Source of the DNA: Diplolepis rosae
Lineage: Eukaryota > Arthropoda > Insecta > Hymenoptera > Diplolepididae
Assembly: GCA_030998225.1 (NCBI GenBank)
Contig: JAPYXD010000695.1
Span: 1,469,001 to 1,533,000, forward strand
DNA length: 64,000 nucleotides
Direction of reading: 5' to 3'
The translations under genes and the position numbers were made by a program. The notes under the pieces are model-generated. The model ran no database searches and was not told the DNA's origin. It saw only the letters and a program-made list of their open reading frames with translations. This document shows positions 26,301 through 41,300 of this stretch, piece after piece (position 1 is the stretch's first letter; every line of letters starts with the position of its first letter).

Positions 26301-29300
26301 CGTTATCGCTCTTTTGAATTTTCGCGTGTGATAAAACAATACGCGATACGCAAAAATGATCTTTCAAAGAAAGAAAAAATGCTCCAAACAAATAGACAAA
26401 CACTTCGAAAAAATGCCTCGAAAAAATGACATTTCTTTCTCATTTCGAGGTTAGAGTCGCGTGCATACGAAGCAATGTATAGGTCGCGCGGCAAACCAGT
26501 ATAGTTGTCTCACCTATACCGCATGGGTCGAGACACTATATACCGGTATAGGTCGAACAGCTATACTGTTTTTTTCGTGTATGTAACACGGAAAAAGTAT
26601 TTGCAAAATCCACTCAAGCAATTTTTCGTACACATTTTTCTTAGAATTTAGTAAGTTTCACAATTCTTCACAGTAAACTCTAAAGAGCGAACGGTGAGGT
26701 GAACTATCTAGCGCTATAGGATTTACTAAATTCTAAGGAAAATGTATTCAAAAAGCCGCTTGACTGGATTTCACAGTAAATCCCACTAGGTAATTTTTCC
26801 GTAAAGGATATTGAATAAGAATCTACTACCGTGTAATCTAAGGCGATCTAATGGTGATATTTTTTATCTTTGAATATATAAAAAGACACTCCATATCTAC
26901 ACTTTTAATTATACATTTAGGTTTAATACGAATTAATGCGTCTATACATCATAACGTAAATTACAATTTTTTATTAAATTTGGAGAGAAATAAACGTGAT
27001 TAGCATATATACAGTGACTTTAGGTAAATAATTACGTAAGCGTCCATTGATTAGGTGAAGACGATTTTCAAAATTACACCCCCCCCCCCCCCCCCTATTT
27101 TGTTTTTCGTAATACAAACTTTTTTTATTTTCCATAGAAAATTAAATATTGGAGATATTTATTATATAATTAATATTCAAATATTTAAAGAATTAGAAAA
27201 TCTTTCTGTGGAAAAAAGACGCTTTCGACTGCGCTGGGATTCGAGCCCAGTTCAATCGATTGCCGGTTGAACTTACCTAATTAATTTGAAATAATTAATA
27301 TTACATAAATAAAAAAAATGTTCACCATTTATAACATAATTGTAATAAGGGAATTTATTGAAAGGTGTATGGAATTTTTACTCATTGGAGAGGGGAAAAG
27401 TCCACGGTAAAATTTGGAAAGTATTTTAATAATTATAATAATTTTTACCTGAATATTCGAAATTAAGGAAAGTTATGCAAGAAAGACTGTGGATACCCTT
27501 TTCCTATATGAGAATTTATAATATTTTTCGCCCACTCCCTAAAAGAAGAGCTTTATTTAATTAATGGACACGCTCCCTATGAAGATAAACATAAAAACGT
27601 GAGTTCAAGTATTTCAGACTTCATTTTTACAGAAATAGCATTTTCAGAGTTTCTTATTTCTATAAAAGTTCGTTGGACACGGAGACAGATACTTGGCAAA
27701 AATTACCATACTATTTGGAAGCGCATGAGAAATTCTGAAGCTACGTTCTTTTTTATAATTTTTATAATAGAAATCCTAATAAATGTTGCATTATTATAAA
27801 AAAGTACGTAATTCAGAATTCATCATGCGTTTCCAAATAATTTGGTAATTTTTGAGAAATATTTTTCTTCGTGTCTTGCAATTAGAAGTCTTAAAATATA
27901 TTTCCAAGTTTTTACAATAAATTACCAAAGATTTAAGGAAAGTTCTCTAAAAAAACTGTAAGTATTATTTAAATTCTTAAATTTTAAGGAACCCTCTCCC
28001 CAACATTAAATTATAAGACGTTTTTAGAAAATTCCCTACAATCCTGGTGAAAATACATTTTTGAACAAAAATGTGGATAAATTTTTATCGAAATCTAGAA
28101 AATTTAAAACACTTACTTCGCCACTACTTTATCTTGGAAGTGTAAATAGATTTGCAAATCAGAAATTTCCTAGAACAAGCATATCACTTGGGATGCAGAT
28201 TGCCTATAAATAGTTCAGAGTAAACTAAAAAGGAAAATGGGGAAAAAGAGAAGCGACGTCATTGGCGTAGCAAATAAATTAACAGCACGTCTGTGGTACT
28301 CGCGTGACACGCACCTATGCCAGTAAATAGAGAAAATAGATCGATAGTTCTTTTCTACTTTGTAGCGAGGCAGATAGCTTGAAAAATCGGGGGTGACGAA
28401 GGGGTAAAGTGAAAGGGAGATTCCACCCCGAAGCTTTGGCTACTTTTCTCCCTTCATCTCTAAAGCACTCTATCTTTATTTCTTCCCCACGCTTTTACTG
28501 TTAGAAAACGGTAAAAAGTATCGTGAGATCATCGCATGATCGGATCTATCGACGACCGTTACGATCAACGAGATGAAGGTTAGGATGAAGGTGGAGAGAG
28601 AATGGTTTAGGGGCTAAACTCAAGCCAGTGGGGCAGTAGGTTAGCTAAGGGTGCTATCAACCCTCGTAGGGATGAGAGTTGACTAGCTTGTTCGTTGCGT
28701 AATGGTAAATAGGATTTTCAGGCAACTGTCGACCACCAAGAGACGGCAGTTATAAATATTCCTAAGGATTAGTCTCTTCACTTAAAACGCTTTAAGTGGG
28801 GCGATTGCAAAACAGTTTTTTTAATTCTTGTAACTTTGAAATTTCATTAAAATCAAATGCAGGTTCAAATTATTAAATTTCTATTATTTGAATTGAATAA
28901 AAAAAACACGTTAAATTTATAAATCCTTAAATATTTTTGGCTTATTGACATAACTTTAAACTTAAGATTCATAAAAGATTTATGAGACTATAGCACTTGA
29001 ACAATTTCTGGTTTTAAATTAAAAATCAACATCAATTACAAACAGCTCCAAAAATAAATGATCAAAATATAATTAAAAAAATATAAATAATTTCTATAAA
29101 AAATAATAACAAAATGTTAATTGAATTGTGAAGCATAAAATAAATTTCAAATTTTGGCGCCTATTATAACGATATGTCTTGATAATAAGGGAATTTATTG
29201 AAAGGTGTATGGAATTTTTACCCATTGGAGAGGGGAAAAGTCCACGGTCCATTAAGATCATTTTCGAAAAATCGGCTTATGAAGTAAATCAAACAAAAAT

Positions 29301-32300
29301 TTTTTTTTTTAATTACCATTAAAACTTTAAACGTAGTTTTCTCGAAACAACATTTTAAATATCGGTGATTAAGATATCGCAGAAACTATATTGACTTTGA
29401 ACTGCTGTCATTTGGTAAAAAATACATAAACGTCTCTTTTTCACTTATTACTTAATATTTTCCAACGAATTTTTTTAAAAATAAGCTCTAAATGATGCTT
29501 GTTTATATTGTACACTTTTCAACTGAAATTTTTTTCAGTTTTCTTCATAAAAATCATAAAAATTCGTCTTTTTTGAAGCCCTGACTCTATATAACCCCTT
29601 AACTAAATTTTACACTAAAGAATTTTGTTGATTCAACCAATTTTTCTCTAACTGAGATATAATTTCACCAAATAAGTTTCGACAGGCATATTAAACTTTA
29701 CTCTCACGTATTTCAAGGGCAAAGCATTAATTGAAAAAAGTACAGATGGGGAAGTGAAATCGCGATTTTTCACAAGGTTCGTTTTATGGAAAGTAGTGAA
29801 GGAAGCAATTAACAAATCGTAAGGCATGAGTCGATGTATTTGACGAGGACAGCTCGAGCACACTGATGTTCTCGCGAGGTTAATCTCCTGAGGACAATGA
29901 AATTCGACGGCCTACTTGTCGCCCGTATAATAGTTCGTAAGATAGTCATAGTAACTTGCTGAGCCACCACCCGCATGAACAGTTTTGTTTTCAGTACACT
30001 TAGAAGGTAACTTGACATATGGGCGATTTACATACGACGTTTTATAACTGTACTTAACGATCTATCGTCCCTACCTCCATGAATCGGAAGCCGCTCGTTT
30101 CCCAATATTGCAACTCTAAGAACGTGTTCTGTTTTCTGAAGAGCAATCTCGAAGCACTCTGTAAAATAGGGTTCTTTGCAGTGCTTCGATAGCATTGATG
30201 TATTCTACTTGCAATCTGCAGAATCACAGTATTATGTTTTCAGGAAACTAGTCCGGTTTCGAACGACTTAAGCCAAGACAAGACTCTTTCCTGGAGAATC
30301 GCCAAATTGAAAGTAATTTCGCTACAATCAGAACCTTCAATTTTAGAAGAATTTGGCACCTTAAGGTTGGCTTCTAGCAAAATGAGGGGTTAATGAAAGG
30401 TTGTTATGAATCTATGTGTATGAACCGTGTCGTTTGATCTGGTCCCTTGCAAAGGACAGATGCAATTTACTTGATATCGTTTTATTGCCAAAAAATTTCA
30501 AATTGCATGTCGCTTAGCCTTAACTTTGCCATTTATTGAATTTTTCGTCTGCTAAGGCTATTATTGCATTTGCACGAGAGAGATGAAACTTTGTTCGATT
30601 TTTACGTATATGTTCTTCAAGGTATTGAAAATAAATAATATACTTTCGAGGAAATCATGAGCACTGGTTGATATAATAATGGAAGTAAAATTAGAAGCTG
30701 AATGGAAATGCAGATTTTGCGTTCGAAATTTTTCGAGGTCTGCAGTGAAGCGTCAGTGAAAGAGACCCGGATGAGATAGGAAGAGAAACGAGGAAACAGG
30801 GGGTGAACGGCCAACAAGTAGGATGAGGGGACAGGGGCTTGACAAGAGAGGGTTTTCAAACGAAATCAATTCAGAGTCGTTGTCCAGCCGAACGTTACCC
30901 CCGCGAGAGATTTGGATAAATGTTGGCCAAAATGCATCAATTTCACGCCGATTCCTACGTTTCCAATTCGACACTTGAAGTCTCACGAGAGAACCAACGT
31001 GTCGCTCTCTGAATTTTCAACCAACTTCACAGAACCTAAACGTATTAAATTTTCCCATGTGACAACATTTTTTAAAAAGTACTGCATACGCGTGTTTTGT
31101 TCTCGAATAATTCACAAAGGAATTAAAGTTTTTTTTTTGTAAGTCAATAAAATCCCTGCTTTGCAATTTTTATAAATTGTTTTTCGCATTTCCTGCAGCT
31201 GGCTACGAATTAAATCCTTTAGAGAGATAAAGGGAGGGTAACCGAGGGAAAGGGGAGGTAGGATTGCATCCCTTTTACCCTTTCTACATTTTACCATCGC
31301 GTCGAATAGAAAGCCGATTAGCGCGGGACACTGGAACATTATCATTTCAACATTTTTCGCGAAGCCGATTGACTACTTGTGCCAGTCTCGAGACAAACCT
31401 TTTTGCGTGTCATATTGAGTGCGGGATAAAAATTGAAAAAATAAGTCCGTTTGGTTATTAGAGAGATAAGGAGAATGGTCACTAATCGAATTTTCACTGC
31501 ATCTAAAGTTTAAGTTTAATGATGTTGACTTTATATATTTTATGATCCAGCGACAGGTTAAGAATATTAGGAGAGTAAAAAACTTTTGAAGAGAAACTTT
31601 GAAGTTGAGTGTACCAAATTCATGTTACAAGTAGCAGCTCATAGCGCAGGATTAGCCTTGAAATGGTGAGGCTTATATTCCCTCTAAAGTTCCTCAACCC
31701 TGTGCAGCAATGCCCCTTTCCCTTTGGAGCTGCTTTTTCTCCAGCCAAAACCCCTCTTTGGAATATTATCCCTAACGTCCTACGCTGTTCCTCTCGCGAT
31801 AGCCCTGCGGCTACCGCATTGTCTACTACCCAGCCAATACCCGTTGTATTTTTCGTATTTGTGTTCATTATCATAAAATTAGAAAAGGAACGCTGCACGA
31901 GATTTTGCCGCGTCAGCTGTAACCCCTCTTAGTAGATGCATCGGCCTTCTGAGATTGTCTGTCCAGCTTTTGCTTTCTACTCTTCCCCTGATGTTTTTTC
32001 TTCAGTTTAATTTGGCGAACACAACTCTATTTCCAAAAATTATTTATTCTTGTCCTTTTCCCAAAAAATGCAACAGAGAGTGACTTGAGAGAATAAAATT
32101 TCCTTTCTTAAAATTAAGTAGTAGATATATTATAGAGATGAGAATAATGTTGACGGAGACATCATTGAGTCTTGGTGTTTGCGGCGCGATACTTTCTACG
32201 AGAAGAGAAAAAATTAAGCAAGACAAATTAAAGTTGGAGTTTGCAAGTAGAGAAAGAAAAAAGGTAGGAAAGTAGAAGGCAAAGCCGAGTAGCGGACGAG

Positions 32301-35300
32301 GGTTTGAACGAGAGAAAAGAAGGAAAGAGGTGGGTCGTGGGGGTGAAAGGGTTCGCTAGGCAGCCGAGTTATACGGGCAAGAGAGAGTCAAGCGCCACTA
32401 ATTAGTGCCAAGAACGTAATTAAGTAATTTTTAATTAAGTGACTGCCGTTTACGTGCAGAACCACCACACAAGGTTGGCTCACTCGACGGGGCACAGTTC
32501 CTCATCCACTTCGACTTAAGTCGAAAAATCTTCCCTCGAAAGTTAAACCAAAAGCAGGTCATCAAAATCAATTCTCAGCCACTTCTTCACGAATAGTCCA
32601 GAGAGACACGTACATCGCTATGCATTTCCACGCAAATCAGGACGTAACGAATACCTGCAGATTTTAATATTGAATCTCTTTGATGCATTTAAACAAATAC
32701 CTGTCCCCGTTACTAAGATTGTGAGTATCAATCGACAGAGGAATTGAGAAGGAAGAGGCTCTGCTCAAAGAGTTACTACTCCATTGTGCTGTGGACTGAG
32801 TTTTTAATTAAGAAGTTCCCTGAGATCTGCTCTATGTACAAGACATGTATGCGGCTGTCTCTATGTTCCAGTATTTATACCTTGTAGGCATGCAGACACC
32901 TACAACAAGTATAAATGCTAAGGACTTGCCTTTGTAAACATCGAGGGCTCTCGCTTTCTTCATAATACTTCTCATTTTCTTTCGAGCAGCAGAAAAGAGA
33001 AAAGAAGAGGGAAAGGGACGGCATAAGAGAAGACGTATAAATAGAAAAAGAGATCAGGCATCAAGACCGCGGCCGAAAAGTCAAAGACCAAAGTTTTCTT
33101 CTTTTCATCAGAGGGCTCCAAATGCGGAAGCGTGATACATCCTGCATCTACCCCTTTTCTCAGCCCTGCCTCCTCCTCTCCCCACCCAGAGCTGCCTCCT
33201 CTACCTCTAAAAGCTTTTGTTTCAAAGGATTCCTACTTGTTCATTTCGCCAGGATCCCTTCTTTCTTTCGAGTGTCTCCGGAGAGAAGAGCAGAGAAGGA
33301 GCTGCGAAAACCAGCGAGAAAGAGAGATATTGCTTGTTACTCGGGTCTCAGACATGCAAGAGACACGGGACTCTCCCTCTTACGTTTACTTTTTTTTTTT
33401 TAGCTGAAAAAAATGCGTCTTCGGTCTTTGAATGTATCGTCAACGATCTCTTTCAAGATACCGTCCCTCTTTAACGAGAGAATCCTTCTCTCAACGCGTT
33501 CTTGTGTATAATCAAGGACGAGATTTTGGAAAATAGAGGGACAGAGATAAAGGATGAAAGGAAGGAGCTTGAGAGCTTTGGATACTTGGCTAGAGAAAGT
33601 AATAAAGGAGAGAAAGAATTCAAGGGAGATGGAGAGAGACATATTAGACGAGCGAGAGCATAATAATTACAAGACTCCCACTTACGTCCTTCCGGCAGTG
33701 CGCCCGGAAGCTCACATGCTCTTCACTAGGTATGAAGAGAATGGTTCGAGTAAGCGGGCTATCACCCTCTTATGTAGATGAGTTTCTACATTTGTATTTG
33801 CGTACGCAATTCCGTATGTGTAGAGCCAAGTTACAAGCATACCCAGGTATCTCAACCAAACCTACCTCAAGGCTCGAATTTTCTCCATCCCCTCGAGTAG
33901 GCTTATTCCTCGGAATAAGAGAAATCCCGGACGTGGCCAACATATGTACTTGAAAAACACACACCAACACAAGCACCCAAGCAAAATAAGAGGCAAGTAT
34001 ACGCGTGACTGTCGCGTCTAGCCTTTTCGCTAAATGGTCCTCGCCGCTTTTTGCTTTCCACCTTTCTTGCTCACATACCATTGCCAAGTACACGCAATCT
34101 TGTGGGATTAAAAAACACCAATCTAGGAGAACACACTCGGCCCGTGTGTGGAGATTGCCTTTTGGCTCGTTTGTAGTCAAGATTTGGGTAAACCGCCTAC
34201 GTCGCTGTTAATTGGACACTCTGTTTCAGTCTTTTACAGCGCGCGACTTTCATGAGTGCACGAGTACCTACTGTTTGCTTGGCAAACTACTGCAAAGGAA
34301 AAACCAATTTCTTTCCTGCAATTCCTCATCTTTTATACCGTTTTACTCACGTCAGCTTTGTGTTTCAAGGAAAATTAGTTTTAAAATCTTTTCACCATAG
34401 CCACGAGATTAGAGAATGGCAATTTAAAACGAATCAAGTTCCGACTTCTTGAAAAATCTTGGGAATTAAAAGTTCAAATCTTGAACACTCAAAGAATACA
34501 ATTTTCCAATTATAGAGGTTTGGCTACTATTAAAAATTGTTTTCAAGACGTAGAAATAAATCTAGCTTAATATCTTGAATTGAAGTTTTAAGGGGGTCTT
34601 GACAATGTCCTATAAATCGTCTTTGATTAATTGTCATCTTTATCTCCACACACTTGGCTTTTATTGCTGAATGTTAAATTGAATAATCTCGAAATAGAAC
34701 ACGTGTTTTATTGTCACTATATGGTATAAAATTTCAATGAAAGAGTATCGGTAACACATTATCTGGCAAACACGAAGGCTTGGAAGAAAAAGAAAAGGAC
34801 ACTAATGACTGGTCACGTGTTCGACGAGTAGATAAGAGCGGAAAAGGAAATTTGTGTTTAGAAAATTACCTCGTCATTACACCCCCTCACGAAGTGGTTT
34901 CACGGGGTAATATTCCCCTACGAAACGATCTTCTGATAAGAAACGCTTCGAAGGAGAAGAAGCACGAGCAATACATCCCTTTCGCGCCTGTCAATGACTT
35001 TATCTTTACTAACGATACAATCTTGTTTTCAAAATCAACATTTCCGTTCGGTTAAGAATGTGTCAAGGGAAGTATTTTTATCGCTTGAGCGTAAATAATA
35101 TATTTTTTCTTTCCAGGGGAACAAATTTTATAAAACTAAAAATAAACACACTCCCACTGACAGTTTTATCTTCATTATTATTGTACATTACTTTCAGTAC
35201 ATCTATTTTCACAAATTTCATTCAGTGACTCATTTTTAGCTATTTAATCAGTAAATTTTGACTGATTTCTTAGAGGGTTGATTTTCACTTTAATTGAGTT

Positions 35301-38300
35301 CAAAAAGTATTTCTTTTTATTTCGTTATTTTTCAGAACTGTTCTGTGTATTAAGGAAGTACTCGAACTTTTGTTCTTATCGCTTCGAGACAAATTTTTAA
35401 AAATGATGCGATTCTGATAAATCACGAATCATTTTTTCAGTGGAAAGATTCTCTATAACTTGAACATTTCTAATTTTTGAAAATAAATTCTTTAACTGCT
35501 GAAACCATTAAAAAACAATTTTCAAGCACAAAATTTTTATAAACAAATTATAAACATTTGGCTCGAAACGATAAGAAAAAAAGTTCGGGTAGAAATAAAA
35601 TTTATTAATACAATTATTTTTACGTTTCAATTTATTTTTATGGAATATAATCTTTTATTTTGAAAGTGATCCCTCCAAATTATTATAGTTATTCTTGAAA
35701 GAAAAATTACCTATTTTTGCTTGAGGCCTAATTTTCGCGAGTTTACTACCTTAAAGAAAAAATATTAGAAAAATTTTGAATAGAATGGAGCATGGAAAAT
35801 TTTCAAAAAAGCAAATAGTAGAATTGACGCATTAAGGATTTTCATATTTAAATAGCGAAGAAGATTTCGTGCTAAGCATAGCCTCGACCGAGTCTATGTC
35901 GTGTGTGTGCCCGTTGTCCATTATACGACATAAAATTCCTTCCATACCAAAAGATACGATCTGGTAATTCAGTCGCGTGTCCTGTCGTGAGATCTGATAA
36001 CTGGCTAACCACCATCCACGGTTCTATCTTTTTTTCCACCCTGTCCTGGACGACCCCAATCACTCTACGCGAATGCTTTATTCGACGAAGGTTGTCAATA
36101 ATGCCAACAGATGACACACCAGATACCCTTTAAGACGTCTAGCTTGATGGAATTGTAATGTCAATCCACAAATGAAATATTTTTTTCATTTTTCTAGCAA
36201 AAAATCACTCATCAATCAATCCCAATTCTAGTTATTATAATCAAATATTTCAGTTAAAAAAACTTCTTAAAATTAAAATCCTAATTTTTGAAAAATACTG
36301 AAAAAAGATTAACAGTCTAATTATATCCAAATCATTCGTTTTTATAAACTTGGAAAAATCATGCGATTCTAATAAATCATGAATCATTTTTTCAGAGAAA
36401 AGATTTCCCACAACTTCACCGTTTCTGATTTTTAAAAATAAATTCTTTAATGGCTGAAACCATTAAAAAACATTTTCCTAAACGAAATTTTTATAAACAA
36501 ATTGCTGAATTTTATAATAATTTATTCAATTCGAAAATTTGAAATGGTTAAGTTGTAGGGAATCCTTTTCTTGAAAAAGTGATTTGTAATTTATTAAAAT
36601 CGCATAATTTTTTAAAATTTGGTAAGAAGCGATAAACAAAAAAGTTGGGGCAAAAATAAAATTTATTAATAAAATTATTTTTCTGTATTTCAAATTTTTT
36701 TTCATGGAAATGAATTTTTTCTCTTCCAAAATAGCCCTTCAATTATAATATTGCTACTCTTGGACGCAAAATTATCTATTTTTGCCTGAGGTCTAATTTT
36801 CGTGGATCAACTACCTTAAAGCAGTATACTTTGAAAGAATTTCAAAACTCGCTAAAATATTATTTGCCGTTATTTCGAACCAAAACTAAAAAGTCAATAC
36901 CAATTTGAGAGCCCAATAAATATTTTCTTGGGGATATGAATAATCTAGACGTTGAGAAAGTTCTGAACGGTAATTCAATATACGGAGAAAACAAATTTCG
37001 AGAATTATTTTTGAAATATGTAATGTACATTTTTTTAGTAAAAATTAATTTTTTTCTATTATACCAAAATTACTTGGAAATATGTTACGGAGCGGACTTT
37101 GGCTATATTTTAATTCCTGTTCTTGAAAAAAAAAGAAATAAAATTAGAAACTACTAAAAACTACTTCGATGTAAGCATTATATTCTTTTATTTAAAAAAA
37201 TAAATAATAAAATTAGGTAAAACTGCTAAGAATTAAAAAAAAGGAGGCTAAGCAAACAATTGTCACATGTTTTCCCTGAATGTAGTTTGTTTTCTGAGCG
37301 TAAATCCAATTTGCAATTAATTAATTAAATTTTAAAGTAAAGTAAGGTAAGAATGGTCATTAGGGGGCCAATATTTGCTCTTAATGTGACAACGACTCTG
37401 TACATTACCCTTTAACTTTACCCCTTAAGTAGAAATTTCCATCTTAGAAATAGTGTTTCCTACGAGACAAATCTTTCACATAAATCGCAATGAGAGATAA
37501 TTTTTGAACGATTTGTAAAATATAATGACGAGTAAGAAGCAATTTGCTACTAGACGTTTAATATTAGTAGTTCGAGGAGGTGACCATGGAAGGGGTGGTT
37601 TGGGGATGTCGAGTTCTCGTGACAAAAGTACAGTGGTCGAAGGGGGTTGGTTTACACATGTGGAAGCGTAGAATAATGTAGCTTGGCATTTCCGCATAGG
37701 AAGTCGTGCATTAGGCTATCAGATCGAGCACGCTCAACAACGCCTGCTAGAAAACAAGGAGGAAAAACCCCGGTAAACCCTTACGTGATTAGCCGTCGAA
37801 GGAACAAGGGAAGGCGACAAGGGGCTGAGGTAACGAGTTTGTGTTAAAATGACAAGGGACGTTTGGGAAACGGTCATTACCTACTGACAAAGACAAGACA
37901 ATGATTTTAAACTTTCCTTTTCATATTATCCTAGATTCATTGCTAACTACTGAACAGTTGGAAATAATCGAATAAGTTCATGAATTCTGATTAAAATTAG
38001 TGCTGTCAGGCCTACGAATTTTTCTCAGTTCTGAAGAAATTTTGACGAATCTTAGATTTCTGAAGAATTTCAAGAAATTTGATCGAAATCTGAAGATTTT
38101 TTTAAATTTTACCAATTATTGTTTATAGTAAATTATTGAATATTATTAATTATTATACTTTTATATTAAAAATAAATATAAATTATGAATTTAAATAATT
38201 TGAAATCTTTCTGTGGAAAAAAGACGCTTTCGACTGCGCTGGGATTCGAATCCACGTCTTTCGATTGCTGGTCGACTGCTCTAACCACTGAGCTACACAG

Positions 38301-41300
38301 GCGTCCGATATCTATTTCTCCACAGGAAGATCTTTTAATAATAATAATAATTTCAAATTAATTAGTTAAGTTTTTTCAAATTCTTTAAATAATTATTATT
38401 ATTTAAATAATAAATTATTTAAAAGAGCGGTTTAAAAGTTGAAGGTTATCTTGGGGAAATCTATATTTTATCTTGAGACATTGTTATTTCTCAAGAAATC
38501 CGCATCTTAGGAAAAAATGTCCGAAATAAAAACTTTTTATTTTTAACAGGGAAAAGCAACTTTTACAAAATTTACCCTACATTAGAGGTCTGGGTTAAAA
38601 AAAAAATTCTAATAAAACTTTCGTATTTTGAAACTAAGAATCCGAATCTGCAATAAAAAATAGAGATCCCCATTTGAATTTCGAAAGCCCCCCCACCCAG
38701 GATGTGTGATGAATTTTTGCAGAGTCGCTTTTCCTCGGTGAAAATAAAAAGTTTTAATTGAGTTGACCCTGTATTTCATATCAACTTGAATAGCCGTAGT
38801 TCACAACAGTTTTTTTGATTATTAAAAAATACACGGTTTAAAATATTATTGAGTTTAATATACAAAGGCAAATAAAATTTGGTAGAATTGTATTTTTATT
38901 TTAATAAACCTGAACATCAGCTGAAATTAATATACTGATATATTAAAATCTTAATATACACCTTTTAAAATTAATACACTTATATTAAATTTAATATACG
39001 CGGAGAAAAATAGTTTGAGAAACTTTACTAAACTTTTGAGCAAAGTTGGGACATATGCACAAGTCGAAGATTATTTAATATTATTGTAATAATTCGTGAC
39101 ATACATTTATAACATTACTCTAAATATTTAAAGTTTACCGAATTATGATGCATTCTTTAAGATTTGGTACGTCACAACTTATCATAGTAATAGTGAATAA
39201 TCTCTAACTTGTCCCAACTTTGCTAAAAGTTGAGTAAAGTTTCTCGAACTATTTTTCTCTGTGTACTTTTGTATCAAGTATAATATACCGTTTATGTAAA
39301 TGACTTCATATAATGCACATGAAGCTTTTTCTAAGAGTGTTGATTCATGAAATCGAAAGAACTTTCGAAATTTTTCTGAAGATTTTTTAAGAAAAATTTA
39401 GGAAATATGAAGATTTATATTTCAGCCATCCGGCAGCACTGGATTAGTACCAATTAGACAATAAAATGTTCTCTTATTTTAAAATGTAAAAATTACCTCT
39501 TTTAATTTTGCTGTAGAGTTGGAGATAACTGTTGTGTTCAAGTCTTAGGGTCTCTCGCATTCATTTACATTCCAGTCGATCGATTTTCGAGAAAAGGGGA
39601 ATGAGTCGAAAGAATGGTTTCTGCTCTTTAGTTTGGGTTTTACATCGTTTTCAAAGGAATGTATGCAAGTAAGGGGTTATACTCGCGTATCTAGACTCGA
39701 GTAATCGAGAAAACGAAAAACATGCCAGAGCCGAAAAAAGGAAAAGAAGCGAGATAATTCTAGAGGGTCAAAGGGAGATAAAAACTGCTCGAGGCCGAAA
39801 ACAGCAGCTTGTACTCGAATATATTCAAGTTATAATTACCTTTGTCCTTACCCTGATGGGATTCGCTGGACATTCGAAACTTTTTAATATATTCTTTTCC
39901 TCCTTTCATACATCTGCTTTTTTTTTCCAGTGGTTATTACGAAAGAGATTTGAAGAAAAGCGCGAAGCACGTGTTGAGAGAAAATGGTTGCAACCCGACA
40001 ATACTCGCATTTTTACGACTCGTTATGTCACGATGCAATTAACCGCTCACGTAATGTGATTATCCTCGCAGTCTTGTATTTCTCCTAGGCATATTTATAA
40101 ACGACTACTTTACAAAAAATAAGTTCTTTTTTTTTCAAGGCATTTGTGTATAATTCAATTTTTCAGCAACTTTATAAAAGAGGATTTTTCCTAATTGGAT
40201 TAAAAAACAGTTTCTATGATTAAAAAATAATTCTACTGGAAAATGAAGATTTAACTGAATTTGAATTGGTTGAGTTTATTTGGGAATAAATTAGAGCTGT
40301 AAAATAGTAAAGAAATAAGTGAGAGAAATAACAAATGAAGAAGGGCCTTCGCTTTCTGTATCTTGAATCTCTAAGTACTCAGCTTAATTATAATCAGCCT
40401 AATGCCTAGTGGTCAGCATGTAGGTAGCAACCTACGCCTGCTACCTGCCGCGATGTAGGTATGTTACTTATTCGACTACTCGGGGAGGGTAATTAAGATT
40501 CGGACACACCCATCGAGACTCTCTTGGGCTCTGACCACCTCTGTAAACGGGAGTGGTCAATCCCACGGAAACATCGTCCTCGTTTGCATAAAGGTCACGA
40601 GGGCATTTTTCATTGGACGCGAGAAAGAATTTCACTGAAGGACTTGACAAGCTAGATTTTCTATGTCACGAGAAATCCGATTTTCTGAACATGAAATGCA
40701 ACTTTTAGATATAAAGAAGAAGACAGAAGGTACAAATGTTTGAAAATACCTTTTATCTTCTTCACTAAAAAATGATAAATATCAGAAAAAATTTGGTACT
40801 CACCGGAAGTTGGAAAACCACTTGACGAGTTGCGCAGTGTTGTTTTTGTTGAACTTGATGTCTGGGAAGTACATCTTGAGGACTGCCGAGGACGGATACC
40901 TCACCCAGAAGAACATCAGCTTCGCCTTCCTGAGATGCATCGGCGTCAACGTCGACGAGTGCACTGTGGTTAAGGAAATATACTAACCTTCATGAATCTA
41001 ATACCATCTCGATCAATTTATAATCCACATTCAATTAAGAACGCGAGCATTATAATTCAATCAATTAAAGCTTAATATCTACATTTGAGGTTTGTGAGTA
41101 TAAAAGAAAAAATAAGACTGACTTGTAATGAAAACCACAAAGAATCGAACCAGCAATTCATCTAGACTCACAAATAAGAGTTTCTTGCTGTCTGCAGATA
41201 TCTCAGACTTAATCGTGTTTTCCTTCGTATCAAATTGAATTAGAAATCGTACAAGCTGTGAGTCGCGAGGGCAGGAGGTAGTAGGGGTCTAATGTTCTGC

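Larger units (their letters stand above)
18857..40803 (-). other. pros intron 3, 21.9 kb, homeodomain-splitting
   Basis: GTGAGT donor at 40803 and ATTACAG acceptor at 18857. It interrupts the Arg codon of WFSNFR, within the DNA-recognition part of the homeodomain. No nested protein gene is convincing on either strand. The contents are AT-rich single-copy DNA, foldback elements, tRNA-like SINE fragments and some purine-rich or GC-richer stretches (20.4-21.2, 24.1-24.9, 28.4-28.8, 31.6-34.2 kb) that could be intronic enhancers. Confidence 0.85.

Noticed and set aside
38230..38302. Functional tRNA-Ala gene
   Set aside because: The A and B boxes are good, but the acceptor and T stems do not pair and position 33 is C, so it is a tRNA-derived repeat.
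40959..40963. GT-AG acceptor at 40964-40965 as the main exon 3 start
   Set aside because: It needs a phase-1 donor in exon 2. The only candidates (GTGATA, GTTACG) are weak and would delete [10 protein letters not shown], whereas the U12 pair fits perfectly.
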